A DNA stretch of 64,000 bases. Origin: Alphaproteobacteria bacterium (GTDB taxonomy: Bacteria > Pseudomonadota > Alphaproteobacteria > Micropepsales > Micropepsaceae). The translations under genes were made by a program, and so were the position numbers. This document shows positions 41,020 through 51,258 of the stretch, piece by piece. The notes under the pieces are model-generated. The model was not told where the DNA came from. It saw only the letters and a list, made by a program, of their open reading frames with translations, and did no database searches. The stretch's first letter is position 1; each line of letters starts with the position of its first letter. The stretch is from positions 1 to 64,000 of the forward strand of contig CANJJD010000002.1 in the NCBI GenBank assembly GCA_947474645.1, written 5' to 3'.

Positions 41020-41274
41020 GTCTGGTGCTCCTGCCGCCGACAGCCTATTTATGGCAAAGCCTCCCGGGGTGCAAACCCCCGTATTATCAACAAAATTCGG
41101 GTTAGCCGCCGCTTGCCCCGAGAGCCCCGGACCGCCACCGCTCCGCCGCAGGGCGATGCCGGAGGGCCTTGCCTTGGCAGCGCGCCGCGATATTCCGCAC
41201 CCCCTGATCAATCATATTGGCGTTTGTGAATCGTCTATATACAAGGCCCTGTCGCCCCCCCCGCCCAGATCACA

Positions 41275-42000
41275 ATGCCGATCAATGAAATATACAGCCT
41301 CACCAAGCCGGACTCCCTGTCCAGCCGCATCACGCGACATCAGCGGGTGAAGATGTTTCAGGCGTTCATGGAAAACATGGCGCCGCAATCGGCGCACACC
41401 ATTCTCGATGTTGGGGCGACGTCGGACCGCAGCTACGACCATTCCAACTATTTCGAGGCATGGTATCCCAATCCGGCCAGCGTCACGGCGACGGGTATTG
41501 ACGATGCGTCTTTCCTGGAAGAGCTTTTTCCCGGCATGCGCTTTGTCCGGGCGGATGGACGCAAGCTTCCCTTCGAGGATCGCAGTTTTGACTATGTGCA
41601 TTCCAGCGCCGTGCTGGAGCATGTCGGCTCCCGCGCGCAACAATCGGATTTCCTGAAGGAGCTTTGGCGCGTGGCGCGGCGCGGTGTTTTCCTGACCACG
41701 CCCAATCGCTGGTTTCCGGTCGAGCTTCATTCCGTCCTGATGCTTGTGCACTGGCTGCCGCCGCACATGTTCCGCGCGATCTTGCGCCGGCTCGGCCATC
41801 ATGACCTGTCGCTTGAGGAAAACCTGAATTTGCTGACGCAGCGAGATTTGAAAGACTTGGCCGTCCGCAGCGCCTTGAAGAATCTCGCCATCCGCCATGT
41901 CAGCCTGTTTGGCTGGCCAACGAACCTTCTGCTGATTGCAAGAAAAGATTGGTCGCCACGCGTATGTGCTGGGCGCGATCAACGAGACTCGCGGCTCTGA
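41275..42000 (+). CDS. Class I SAM-dependent methyltransferase
   Basis: TILDVGATSDRSYDHSNYFEAWYPN; VRADGRKLPFEDRSFDYVHSSAVLEHV. Confidence 0.85.
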   Translation: MPINEIYSLTKPDSLSSRITRHQRVKMFQAFMENMAPQSAHTILDVGATSDRSYDHSNYFEAWYPNPASVTATGIDDASFLEELFPGMRFVRADGRKLPFEDRSFDYVHSSAVLEHVGSRAQQSDFLKELWRVARRGVFLTTPNRWFPVELHSVLMLVHWLPPHMFRAILRRLGHHDLSLEENLNLLTQRDLKDLAVRSALKNLAIRHVSLFGWPTNLLLIARKDWSPRVCAGRDQRDSRL

Positions 42001-42006
42001 AGCTGC

Positions 42007-42729
42007 TTAAGAGCCGACTGCGTACTCCGGCTTGAGCGCCAGAAGGTAGTCATGGTGGCTCAGCTTTGCCACCAAACTGTACATCTGATCCAGCACTGCC
42101 AGGACCGCGTCGAGCTTCTTGGTTTCGACCAGAATGTGCCGCGGCCGGTTCTTCTGGACGTTCATGCCGCGCAGCACTTCGACCTCATAGCCTTCGACGT
42201 CCAGGGAAAAAACGTCTACCCGCCCGAGCTTCAATTCCTCGAAAATGCTGGCGAGCGTGCGCGCGGGTACCTCGATCTCCGTCAGGACAGGTTCGTGCAC
42301 CGCCGCATGGAAGCGGTGCGAAGCTTCGTTGTCCTGTGACGAGAAACTACCCGGCACATAACTCATCATATTCGCGGCAACGATCTTGATCGTGCTGATA
42401 CCGTCCGCGGCGACCAATGCGGTGTTGAAAACACGGGCCGCCGGGCGGTTTTTCGCGCAACTGCGCGCCTTTTCCGGAAGCGCCTCGATCAGAACGCCGC
42501 GCCAGCCACGAAATCGCTCAAGCCAGTAAGTATTGCTGTATGTGATCCCGTCATTGGCGCCGCATTCGATGAATGTGCCGTCGCGAAAATCCAGGTACTT
42601 GCCCAGCGCGCGATCCAGCCCGTCAAGCGCGGAGAAGGAATAGCGATCCGATCCGACTGTCTCAAACAGTGTGCGCCGATATTGAACCAGCAATTTCTTG
42701 ACGTTGCGGACGAACTTTCTCATAGTCAC
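42007..42729 (-). CDS. FkbM-family methyltransferase (copy 1)
   Basis: TFIECGANDGITYSNTYWLERFRGWRGVLIEALP; RVDVFSLDVEGYEVEVLRGM. Confidence 0.88.
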   Translation of the reverse strand: MTMRKFVRNVKKLLVQYRRTLFETVGSDRYSFSALDGLDRALGKYLDFRDGTFIECGANDGITYSNTYWLERFRGWRGVLIEALPEKARSCAKNRPAARVFNTALVAADGISTIKIVAANMMSYVPGSFSSQDNEASHRFHAAVHEPVLTEIEVPARTLASIFEELKLGRVDVFSLDVEGYEVEVLRGMNVQKNRPRHILVETKKLDAVLAVLDQMYSLVAKLSHHDYLLALKPEYAVGS

Positions 42730-42811
42730 ACAACGTTCCGCGATGCAGAATACAGGGGCTGGTGGCGGTGCGCCAATTCGCGCTTTTTAGGGCAGTTGCG
42801 GGTAAAAGTCC

Positions 42812-43519
42812 ATGAAGTGGAACTGGCAGCGCGTCGGCGATCGCATTGACATCATAGATGCTGATTTGTGCCGCAGAGGGTTTCTCTCCCCCGCAAATTG
42901 GGATGCCGTTCTCAAGCAGAAGGTGCAGCGCCTCTACGCCGGCAAGCTGAACTGGTGCCTGCCGCAATATGCGACGTCATTCGGGCTTACGCTGGACACG
43001 CCGCCTTCGCGGAAAAATATCGTTCACGATATCCGGCAGAGTATCCCCCTGCCCGACGGCTCCATTGATGTTTATCAGGCTGAGGATGTGTTCGAGCATG
43101 TCTCCTATGACGACATACCCGGAATTTTCAATGAGATTTTCCGCATTCTGAAGCCGGGCGGACTTTTCCGCCTCAGCGTACCGGACTATCGATCCGACCT
43201 CATGCGGCAGCGCACGCTATTCGACGATGCGGGCGCCCCGCTGTTCGACCCGGACGGTGGCGGGCAATTCGTTGCGGGACAGATCGTGGGCGGCGGACAT
43301 CTCTGGTTTCCGGATTTTGGCTCCGTAAAAGCGCTGTTTGAACGATCTCGTTTTTCGGCCGGCGCGGATGTCGATTTTCTGCATTACACGGCAGACAATG
43401 GCTCGTTCGTGTTGAAGAATATTGACTATTCCAAGGGCTTTATAAGGCGTACACCGGATCACGATCCGCGCGCCGCAGGGAGGCCCTTGTCCATCGTTGT
43501 GGACGCCATAAAGCGATAG
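42812..43519 (+). CDS. Class I SAM-dependent methyltransferase-like protein
   Basis: HDIRQSIPLPDGSIDVYQAEDVFEHVSYDDIPGIFNEIFRILKPGGLFRLSVPDYRSD. Confidence 0.75.
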   Translation: MKWNWQRVGDRIDIIDADLCRRGFLSPANWDAVLKQKVQRLYAGKLNWCLPQYATSFGLTLDTPPSRKNIVHDIRQSIPLPDGSIDVYQAEDVFEHVSYDDIPGIFNEIFRILKPGGLFRLSVPDYRSDLMRQRTLFDDAGAPLFDPDGGGQFVAGQIVGGGHLWFPDFGSVKALFERSRFSAGADVDFLHYTADNGSFVLKNIDYSKGFIRRTPDHDPRAAGRPLSIVVDAIKR

Positions 43520-43531
43520 CCCGCCGGGGCT

Positions 43532-44251
43532 TCAGCCGCGCTTGCGCAAACAATAGTTGGGCGCCCGGTTCACCAATTCATAGTCGGAACGGGCTGCGGC
43601 TTCGCGTGCGGTTCGCTGCGATCCCCAATCCGTCCAGTCGGCGGAATCGTCGAAAATGACGAAACCGCCGGGCGCTATAAACCGGTCGACATTTTCAAAG
43701 TCCCGGCGCGACTGTTCATAACTGTGGTCGCCATCGATATAGGCCAGCGCAATCGGGCCTCCCAGCATGGCGGGTTGTCCAAAAAAATCCGTCCGGTGCT
43801 CGCTGCGGCTCCAGGCCGCAAAGAAATCGTCGGAATTGAGCTGGATGTGGTGCGGCAGGTGATCGGCATTGAAGAACTGGATGTTTCTGCGGAAACTTTC
43901 GAGGATGTGCTGCTGATAGGGCACCGCCGGAATTTGCGTGTCGTCAAGAAAGGGGGAGTCCTTTGTGAACCCCTCAAACTGCCAGGCATCAACGGAGAAC
44001 ACCGGATTTGCCCTGCTATGCTGGCGAAGAAGAAGCAGGATATGGTTCAACGAGAGCCCGCAAAAACTTCCGATCTCCACCACCGCGCCAGGCCCCAGAT
44101 GGCGGATGCAGTGGTCGAACAGATAAAGGTTTCCCGGATCCAACATGCCGGCATTGGCCATGGTCATCCATGACCGTGTGTCATCCGTCGGCAGCCGTTT
44201 GCGGCGGCTGAGTGTCGTGATCTTTTCCATGAATCGTTTAAGTCCGGGCAT
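43532..44251 (-). CDS. Class I SAM-dependent methyltransferase (Methyltransf_24-like)
   Basis: GAVVEIGSFCGLSLNHILLLLRQ; IALAYIDGDHSYEQSRRDFENVDRFIAPGGFVIFDDSAD. Confidence 0.8.
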   Translation of the reverse strand: MPGLKRFMEKITTLSRRKRLPTDDTRSWMTMANAGMLDPGNLYLFDHCIRHLGPGAVVEIGSFCGLSLNHILLLLRQHSRANPVFSVDAWQFEGFTKDSPFLDDTQIPAVPYQQHILESFRRNIQFFNADHLPHHIQLNSDDFFAAWSRSEHRTDFFGQPAMLGGPIALAYIDGDHSYEQSRRDFENVDRFIAPGGFVIFDDSADWTDWGSQRTAREAAARSDYELVNRAPNYCLRKRG

Positions 44252-44324
44252 GACGGCACTTTACCAGTGTCGGAAACGGAAGAAAGCCCCCACGCCCTGC
44301 GCTTCGCCGCTCCTGACAGCAGGG

Positions 44325-44897
44325 TTAAATCGCGGCCGCTTCGCGCAGGATGATAATACCCGCCTGGTCCAGGCTGGCGGCGGCATGATCGGCGCCGGCG
44401 ATGGTCTGGGCAATTTCGGCGACAAAGATGGTTCGCACGCCCGCCGCCTGGCCGCATTGCATGTCCGTATCACGATCTCCGACCATCCAGCTCCGCGCCA
44501 TGTCTAGGTTACGGGCATCTCGAGCTTGGTTCAGAAAATAGGGTGACGGCTTGCGGCAGTCGCACGGACCGGACAGGGACGGCTCGACTCCGTTGGGGTG
44601 GTGGAAGCAGTAGAAAAAGTCTGTGATCTTGATGCCGGCTTGGCCCAGCGCCGCCGCCAGCTTGGCCTGGATGGCATCATGGTCGGCCGCCGTCGCCTTG
44701 TGCTTAGCCTGGTTGGGCTGGTTTGACACCACGAACAGCAGATAACCTGCGTCCTGAAGCTGCTTCATCGCCTCCAGCACGCCGGGCAGGATGGTGAAGT
44801 CCGCCGCGGTGCGCGGCGCCTCCAACTCTCCGGTATCGGCATAAAACACATTGGCGTTGATGACGCCGTCACGGTCCAGGAAAACGGCCTTCGCCAT
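44325..44897 (-). CDS. gmhB: HAD-IIIA phosphatase, GmhB-like (heptose bisphosphatase)
   Basis: AKAVFLDRDGVINANVFY; LFVVSNQPNQAKHKAT; CDCRKPSPYFL; start 44897 overlaps upstream stop. Confidence 0.75.
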   Translation of the reverse strand: MAKAVFLDRDGVINANVFYADTGELEAPRTAADFTILPGVLEAMKQLQDAGYLLFVVSNQPNQAKHKATAADHDAIQAKLAAALGQAGIKITDFFYCFHHPNGVEPSLSGPCDCRKPSPYFLNQARDARNLDMARSWMVGDRDTDMQCGQAAGVRTIFVAEIAQTIAGADHAAASLDQAGIIILREAAAI

Positions 44898-45502
44898 CAG
44901 CGGGTGGATTCCCACTTCATGGCGTTCTTCTTGAGGTCAGGATGGGTGACGATCAGGTGCCAGACCACGGCATGGAACGCCTCGGTGTGGGGCGTGATGG
45001 TCTCGCCATTGACAGTGGGGATCACCACACAGGCATCGGCCACCGTCTTGGTGTAGCCGCCGTCGCGTCCGACCACGCCGACCACCTTGGCGCCGGCCGC
45101 CTTGGCGGTCTTCAGGCCTTCGACGATGTTGGCGGAAATATTCTTCTCGGCATTTCCGCCGCCGACCGAGAACACGAAGATCACGTCATCGGCGCGGACA
45201 TGGCTGGTTTCCAGCCAGCGCGAGAAGATGTGCTGGAAGCCATCGTCATTGGTACGCGCCGTCAGTTCCGAGACATTGTCGGTGGGGGCATAGGCTTCGA
45301 TGCCGGCGATCTTGCGGAAGTCGTTGACCGCATGGCTGCAATTGCCGGCGCTGCCGCCGACGCCCAGAAAGAACAGCCGCGCCTTCTTGGCGCGGCATTC
45401 CGCCAGGATGGCGACCATGGCGTCAATCTGGCCCTTGTCCAGGCCGTCGATCACCTGATGGGCTTCCTTCAGGAACATTTCGGTGTATTCGGAAGCCATC
45501 AC
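44897..45502 (-). CDS. gmhA: SIS-domain phosphosugar isomerase, GmhA-like
   Basis: RLFFLGVGGSAGNCSHAVNDFRKIAGIEAYAPTDN; VFSVGGGNAEKNISANIVEGLKTAKAAGAKVVGVVGRDGG. Confidence 0.72.
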   Translation of the reverse strand: MMASEYTEMFLKEAHQVIDGLDKGQIDAMVAILAECRAKKARLFFLGVGGSAGNCSHAVNDFRKIAGIEAYAPTDNVSELTARTNDDGFQHIFSRWLETSHVRADDVIFVFSVGGGNAEKNISANIVEGLKTAKAAGAKVVGVVGRDGGYTKTVADACVVIPTVNGETITPHTEAFHAVVWHLIVTHPDLKKNAMKWESTR

Positions 45503-46206
45503 TCTTGTCCTTTCAGCAGTGCGTCCAGCCCGGCCAGGCCCTCGCGGGAGCCGATCTCGTGGAATCGCCGGGCGGTCTCATAGCCTGCCATGCGGCCCTG
45601 CTCAACCATGGAACTATAGACCGCGGAAAGGTCGAATTTCTGCCCTTTCGGCCAGCCGTTTAGCGCCTCGGCCTTCAACACCTGCAGGCCGTAATCAATG
45701 TGCCTCATCGCCGGGGTGAGGTTGACCTTGTCATAGCGTTTCAGGCGGCCGCCTTCGAACTCGATATTGCTGGTGTCATAGCGGCCCTCGTTGCGGAACA
45801 CCGTCATCAGGGCCGGCTGGCCGCTTGTCTTGAACGCTTCCACGATGGGCGCGAAGGGCTCGTCCAGATAACTGTCGCCATAGGTGACGATGAATTCCTC
45901 GCCCAGCAGCGGCAGGGCCTGCATCAGGGCGCCGCCGGTGCCCAGAAGCTGGTCGCCGTCGAACGACCATTCGATACTGAGACCCCAGCGCGCGCCGTCG
46001 CCGGCAAAATCCCGCATCATCTCGCCCAGGAAGCCGGCGCAGACCACGACTCGCTTGACGCCTTGGTGCGCGAACAACGCCAATTGGTGATCCAGGAACG
46101 GCTTGCCGGCCACGTCCAGCAGGGATTTTGGTATCGTCTCGGTCAGGGGCCGCATGCGGGTGGCAAGGCCGCCGGCCAGCAATGCGAGCGGCGGCAGCGC
46201 CTTCAT
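45499..46206 (-). CDS. Nucleotidyltransferase, HddC-like
   Basis: ALLAGGLATRMRPLTETIPKSLLDVAGKPFLDHQL; FIVTYGDSYLD. Confidence 0.75.
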   Translation of the reverse strand: MKALPPLALLAGGLATRMRPLTETIPKSLLDVAGKPFLDHQLALFAHQGVKRVVVCAGFLGEMMRDFAGDGARWGLSIEWSFDGDQLLGTGGALMQALPLLGEEFIVTYGDSYLDEPFAPIVEAFKTSGQPALMTVFRNEGRYDTSNIEFEGGRLKRYDKVNLTPAMRHIDYGLQVLKAEALNGWPKGQKFDLSAVYSSMVEQGRMAGYETARRFHEIGSREGLAGLDALLKGQE

Positions 46207-47180
46207 ACGACGATCTTGGTGCCTTCATAGTCGAAGCGGAAGCGCACTTCGCGCATCCCCGCCCCGATCATGGCATGGCGCAATTTGGTCTTGTCCTTGG
46301 CGTGGAACAGCAGGAAGCCGCCGCCGCCGGCGCCGATCAGCTTGCCGCCGGTGGCGCCGGATTTCATCGCCAGCTCATACCATTCGTCAATCTTGGGGTT
46401 CGACATCCCGCCCGAGCGGCGCTTCTTGTGCTGCCAATGTTCGTCCATCAGCTTGCCGAAGCCGTCCAGGTGGCCGGATTCCAGCGCATCCCAGCTGCGC
46501 AGGCCCAGGTCCTTCACAAAGTGCAGGTTCTGCACCATGTCGCTGTCGGCTTTTTTGGTCTTGTCGTCCTGTTCTTTCAGGATCGAACCCGCTTTCCGCG
46601 AATAGCCGGTGAAGAACATCACCAGGCTGTCTTCCAGATTGTGCTTGGTCTCTTCGTCGATCTTCAGCGGCGTGGCGTCGACGCTGCCGTCTTTGCGAAA
46701 ATTGAAGCAGGTCACCCCGCCGAAGGCCGCGATATACTGGTCCTGCTTGCCGATCGGTTCTTTCAGCAGATCGATCTCGATATGGCAGGCCTGCTCCGCC
46801 AGTTCGCGGGGATGAATCAGGTTGCGCTTGAGGGCATGCAGCGCCTTGAGCAGCGCCGTGGTGAAGCTGCCGGACGATCCCAGGCCGGTGCCGGCGGGAA
46901 TGTCGGCCATGCTGGTGATTTCCAGGCCAGTGGGCGACTGGCCGACCAGCTTGAGCGCCTCGCGCACAATGGGATGCTCGAGCTCGTCGAGCGTCATGAC
47001 CTTTTCCAGCTTGGAATATTTGACGATCAACTCGTCGATGAAGGTCTGGTGGATGGTGATGTAGATGTAGCGGTCGATCGCCGCGGCGATCAGGAAACCT
47101 TCATGCTGCAGATAATAGGACGGCAGATCGGTGCCGCCGCCGCCCAAGGTGATGCGCAAGGGGCTGCGGGTGATGATCAC
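46203..47180 (-). CDS. GHMP kinase, HddA-like (heptose 7-phosphate kinase)
   Basis: VIITRSPLRITLGGGGTDLPSYYLQHEGFLIAAAIDRYIYI; IPAGTGLGSSGSFTTALLKAL; GTG start at 47180. Confidence 0.8.
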   Translation of the reverse strand: MIITRSPLRITLGGGGTDLPSYYLQHEGFLIAAAIDRYIYITIHQTFIDELIVKYSKLEKVMTLDELEHPIVREALKLVGQSPTGLEITSMADIPAGTGLGSSGSFTTALLKALHALKRNLIHPRELAEQACHIEIDLLKEPIGKQDQYIAAFGGVTCFNFRKDGSVDATPLKIDEETKHNLEDSLVMFFTGYSRKAGSILKEQDDKTKKADSDMVQNLHFVKDLGLRSWDALESGHLDGFGKLMDEHWQHKKRRSGGMSNPKIDEWYELAMKSGATGGKLIGAGGGGFLLFHAKDKTKLRHAMIGAGMREVRFRFDYEGTKIVV

Positions 47181-48148
47181 GAACGAGGCTCCTGATAGGC
47201 GGCGGCGATGATCTTGTGCATGGCCACTGCGTCTTGAATGTCGCCGGTGGCGCGGCGGCCCTTGGCAATGGCATCGGCGAAATCGGCGAACTCGGCGTCC
47301 CAGCTCACATCGGCGCCGGGAAAATCCCACACCGTGGTTTCGGGCGGGCCCATCTGCGGCAGCATCTTGAAATAGGTCAACTTTTCAGGACCGTAGCTGC
47401 CGCCCAGCCCGTCAATCATCAGCTTGCCGTCGCGGCCATAGATTTCGAGGCTGAACATGTTCTTCCATTCCGACCAACTGGCATGCAGCCAGGCGATGTT
47501 GCCGGCGCCATTCTTCAGGGCCAGGAAACAATTGTCGTCCACTTTCATGTCCCAAAACAAGGTGGGCGTGGCGGCAAAGGCCAGCTCCAGCTCGCCCAAG
47601 AACCAGCGCGACAGGTCGATCAGATGCGAGCCCTGGTCGATCAACTCGCCGCCGCCCGACAGTTCGGGGATGGCGCGCCATTCCTTTTCCATGCCCGGCC
47701 GCCCGCCATGGCCATAACGGCCGCGCACGAACATCATGGAGCCCAGCGCGCCGGAGTCCACGATCTCCTTGGCTTTCCAGATGGCGGGATGAAAACGGTG
47801 GTTGAAACCAACCTTGCATATCTTGCCGGATTTTTTCGCTGCGGCGGCAACGCGCGCCACCTCGTCCACATTCATGCCGGCGGGCTTTTCCACCAGAACA
47901 TGCTTGCCGGCCTCCAGCGCGCCAATGGCGATAGGCGCCAGGCTGCCATGCAGTGTGGCGATGATCACGACGTCCAGGTCGGCGGCGACCAGCGCCTGCC
48001 AGTCCTTGGCGACCTTGGCGCCGGTTTTATCGGCCAACGCCTGGGCGCGGGAGGCATCCAGGTCAGCGACCAGCACGATATCGTGCCCCTTCGCCGCTGC
48101 GGCGCGCTTCTGGCCGATCAGGCCGCAGCCGACAATCCCCAGCCGCAT
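47177..48148 (-). CDS. Gfo/Idh/MocA-family oxidoreductase
   Basis: MRLGIVGCGLIGQKRAAAAKGHDIVLVADLD; GKHVLVEKPAGMNVDE; start at 48148. Confidence 0.88.
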   Translation of the reverse strand: MRLGIVGCGLIGQKRAAAAKGHDIVLVADLDASRAQALADKTGAKVAKDWQALVAADLDVVIIATLHGSLAPIAIGALEAGKHVLVEKPAGMNVDEVARVAAAAKKSGKICKVGFNHRFHPAIWKAKEIVDSGALGSMMFVRGRYGHGGRPGMEKEWRAIPELSGGGELIDQGSHLIDLSRWFLGELELAFAATPTLFWDMKVDDNCFLALKNGAGNIAWLHASWSEWKNMFSLEIYGRDGKLMIDGLGGSYGPEKLTYFKMLPQMGPPETTVWDFPGADVSWDAEFADFADAIAKGRRATGDIQDAVAMHKIIAAAYQEPRS

Positions 48149-49011
48149 CAGTCTTTCCCCCAGGTCTTGCCGCGGTCCTTGGGCGTGATGCGGCGCAGGG
48201 CATAAATATCGCCGCCATCGAGATCCACTGCATGGGCGGGGAATTCTTCGTAAGGATCCCACTGCGCCGCGATCAGCTTGCCGGTGATGCCGTCGCTGGC
48301 GGCCGACGCCAGCCAGACGCAGCACTTGGCGCCGACCGACAGCGGTGTGCCGCCGCTGTCTTTCAGCTTTTGCATGCGCGCCATGAAGGCGTCGCCGGCA
48401 GCAGCGGGCTTGGCTTCCAGCAACTGGTCCATCATGCGAGTGGCCAGCGGGCCGGGCGCCACGGCATTGATGTCAATGCCGAAGGCTTTGAGTTCCAGCG
48501 CCAATGTCTCGGTGAAGCGCACGCTGGCGGCCTTGGAGGCGGCATAGGCGCTGATGCCCGGCAGCGGGTTGGTCGCGCCGCCGCCCGACAGGTTGATGAT
48601 CTTGCCGCTCTTTTGCGCCTTCATGGCGGGGAGAACGGCGCGGCAGGGATAAACCGTGCCCATCAGGTTGATGTTGATCGCCTGGACCCATTCATCCCAG
48701 TCCACTTCGTCAATCGCGCCCATCGGGCCATAGATGCCAGCATTATTGACCAGCACGTCGAGCTTGCCGAATTGCTTGAGGGTTGCGGCGACCAGCGCAT
48801 CCACCCATTTGGGCTCGCCGACATCGCAAGCCATGGCTTCGACTTTGACGCCATGCTGCGCCGACAATTTGGCGGCAACATCCTTCACCGCTTTTTCATC
48901 ACGGGCGCACAGCATCAGGCTGGCGCCCTCGGCGGCGAAATGCGCCGCTATTTCCGCGCCCAGCCCCTGACTGGCGCCGGTGATCAGGCAGGTGCGTCCC
49001 TTGAGCTTCAT
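48148..49011 (-). CDS. Short-chain dehydrogenase/reductase
   Basis: KGRTCLITGASQGLGAEIAAHFA; LVNNAGIYGPMG; SAYAASKAASVRFTETLA; start at 49011. Confidence 0.92.
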   Translation of the reverse strand: MKLKGRTCLITGASQGLGAEIAAHFAAEGASLMLCARDEKAVKDVAAKLSAQHGVKVEAMACDVGEPKWVDALVAATLKQFGKLDVLVNNAGIYGPMGAIDEVDWDEWVQAININLMGTVYPCRAVLPAMKAQKSGKIINLSGGGATNPLPGISAYAASKAASVRFTETLALELKAFGIDINAVAPGPLATRMMDQLLEAKPAAAGDAFMARMQKLKDSGGTPLSVGAKCCVWLASAASDGITGKLIAAQWDPYEEFPAHAVDLDGGDIYALRRITPKDRGKTWGKD

Positions 49012-50291
49012 GCCGACCGCCCGGTGGTGACATATTCCAGCTTGCCGGAAAGCTGGGCGTTCAGGAAGCGCGACTGGTCCAGCACCAGCGGCCGGGCCAT
49101 GGAGTTGAAATCGTCCGCCGTCAGCTCGCGGAAGTCCGGCCATTCGGTGGCGATGATGGCGGCGTCGGCGCCCTTCAAGGCATCTTGCGCGGAAGCAGCG
49201 ATGGCCGCTTTCAGTTCCGGCGGCAGGCTTTTGACCTTGGGATCGAAGGCGGTGATCACCGCGCCGCCGTCGGTCAGCAGCCGGATCAGGTCCACCGCCA
49301 CCGAGCGGCGGATGGCGTCGGTGCCGGGCTTGTAGGACAGGCCCAGCAGCGCAATCCGCTTGCCGTTCAACCCGCCCAGCAACGCGGTGAGGCGGTTGAA
49401 GGCCCAGTGCCGATGCGCCTCGTTGCTGTCCAGCACGCTGCCCAGCACGCGCAGCTTGACGCTCTGTTTTTCCGCCGCCTGTTCCAGGTAGCGCACGTCA
49501 CGCGCCAGGGTGCCGCCGCCGAAGCCGAAACCGGCGCGGACGTAAGACTGAGTGCCGATGCGTGGATCGGACTGGATGGCCTTCTCCACTTCGCTGGAAT
49601 CGGCGCCCACCCGCTCGCAGATGGTGGCGATCTCGTTGGCGAAAGTGATGGAGGTGGCCAGGAACGCGTTCAGCGCATGCTTGGTCATCTCCGCCGATTC
49701 CACGCCGATCCAGAAAATGGTGGGGCAGATCGGCGCCAGCAGCGGTTCCAGCTTGGACTTGGCGGCATCGCCGCGCACGCCGACGATGATGCGGCCCGGA
49801 TTGGTGAAGACGGAGATGGCCTTGCCCAAGCGCAGATTCTCGGGCGAGCAGGCGAACTCCACCTTCCGGCCATTGGCAACCGCGGCAAAGGCCTGTTCCA
49901 GTTTCGTCATGCTGCCCACCGGCATCTGCGACGACACCAGCACCACGGCGCCGGACTTCAGATGGGGAAAGATATTCGCCGCCACGGCGCGTTCGACGAA
50001 CGCGACGTCGGCCACGTCATCGTCATTGACGGGCGTATCGATCGCCACCCACACCACATCGGCATCGCTGACAGCGGATTTGGCATCGGTGGTGAAACGC
50101 AGCTTGCCGCTCTTGAGCCCTTCGCCCACCAATTCGGGCAAGCCCGGCTCATGCAACGGCGGCACTGCCTTGGCGAGATTGGCGATGGTTTGGGCATTGT
50201 CGTCCAGCCCGACCGTGTCCACGCCATAGCGCGGCAGGCATGCGGCGGTAACCGATCCCAGGTGCCACAGGCCATAGACGCAGACGTTCAC
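49008..50291 (-). CDS. UDP-glucose/GDP-mannose dehydrogenase-family protein lacking the catalytic Cys
   Basis: VNVCVYGLWHLGSVTAACLPRYGVDTVGLDDN; MTKHALNAFLATSITFANEIATICERVG; catalytic region GFGFGGGTLARD; GTG start at 50291 after GGAG. Confidence 0.85.
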   Translation of the reverse strand: MNVCVYGLWHLGSVTAACLPRYGVDTVGLDDNAQTIANLAKAVPPLHEPGLPELVGEGLKSGKLRFTTDAKSAVSDADVVWVAIDTPVNDDDVADVAFVERAVAANIFPHLKSGAVVLVSSQMPVGSMTKLEQAFAAVANGRKVEFACSPENLRLGKAISVFTNPGRIIVGVRGDAAKSKLEPLLAPICPTIFWIGVESAEMTKHALNAFLATSITFANEIATICERVGADSSEVEKAIQSDPRIGTQSYVRAGFGFGGGTLARDVRYLEQAAEKQSVKLRVLGSVLDSNEAHRHWAFNRLTALLGGLNGKRIALLGLSYKPGTDAIRRSVAVDLIRLLTDGGAVITAFDPKVKSLPPELKAAIAASAQDALKGADAAIIATEWPDFRELTADDFNSMARPLVLDQSRFLNAQLSGKLEYVTTGRSA

Positions 50292-50301
50292 GAGTTTCTC
50301 C

Positions 50302-51258
50302 TCAGCCGCGCTCGGCATAGACCCAGTCATTGGCCTTCAGCCAATTCAGGGTATTGCGGACGCCTTGCTCGATGGTGAATTGCGGCTTCCAGCCCAGGGC
50401 GCGAACCTTTTTCGTGTCCAGGTAGATGAAAGGATTGTCGCCGATCCAGCCGCGGTCGCCGCCGGTATAGGACAGCGTGGGGCTAACGCCCATTTCCTCG
50501 CAGATCCAGCCGATGGAATTGACGATCTCGCAATATTCGTCAGTCCCCAGGTTGAAGATATTGACCTTGTCCTCGGCCTTTTCCACCACCGTCAGCATGG
50601 CGCTGATGCAGTCATCAATATGCAGGTAGGATTTGCGCTGCTTGCCATCGCCCAGCACCGTCAGTTGCGACGGATCGGCGCTGAGCTTGCGGTAGAAATC
50701 ATAGACATGGCCGTGGGTGTAGCGCGGCCCCAGGATCGACACGAAGCGGAAGATATAGGTCTTCAGGCCAAAGCCTTCGCTGTATGCCGCCAGCATCCCC
50801 TCGCCCGCCAGCTTGGAGGCGGCATAAAGCGACGTCTGGATGGGAAAGGGCGCATCTTCCGGCGTTGGGATCACGGTGGCTTCGCCATAGACCGAACCGG
50901 TGGAGGAAAAGGCAAGACCCTTGGCGCCGCCCAATCGCGCCGCTTCCAGCACGTTGAAGGTGGCGATGGTATTCTGTTCCAGGTCCTTGCGCGGATGCTC
51001 GGTGCCGAACCGCACATCGGCATTGGCGGCGAGATGGAAGATGAAATCCACGCCCTTGGCGGCAGCCTGGAGGGCGCCCTCGTCCAGCAGGTCGCCCTTC
51101 ACCAGCGTGTAATTGGGATTCTTCCGCGCATTCTCGACGAACCGCTCCAGCCCGGTGGAGAAATTGTCGAAGGCGGTGACTTTGTGCCCGAGCGACAGAA
51201 GCCGGTCCACCAGAGAGCTGCCGATGAAGCCCGCGCCGCCGGTGACCAGGTAATGCAT
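50302..51258 (-). CDS. NAD-dependent epimerase/dehydratase (extended SDR)
   Basis: [50 protein letters not shown]. Confidence 0.9.
   Translation of the reverse strand: MHYLVTGGAGFIGSSLVDRLLSLGHKVTAFDNFSTGLERFVENARKNPNYTLVKGDLLDEGALQAAAKGVDFIFHLAANADVRFGTEHPRKDLEQNTIATFNVLEAARLGGAKGLAFSSTGSVYGEATVIPTPEDAPFPIQTSLYAASKLAGEGMLAAYSEGFGLKTYIFRFVSILGPRYTHGHVYDFYRKLSADPSQLTVLGDGKQRKSYLHIDDCISAMLTVVEKAEDKVNIFNLGTDEYCEIVNSIGWICEEMGVSPTLSYTGGDRGWIGDNPFIYLDTKKVRALGWKPQFTIEQGVRNTLNWLKANDWVYAERG

Noticed and set aside
41057-41080. GGGGT-GCAA-ACCCC hairpin
   Set aside because: Only a 5-bp stem, no T-run; too weak to call a terminator
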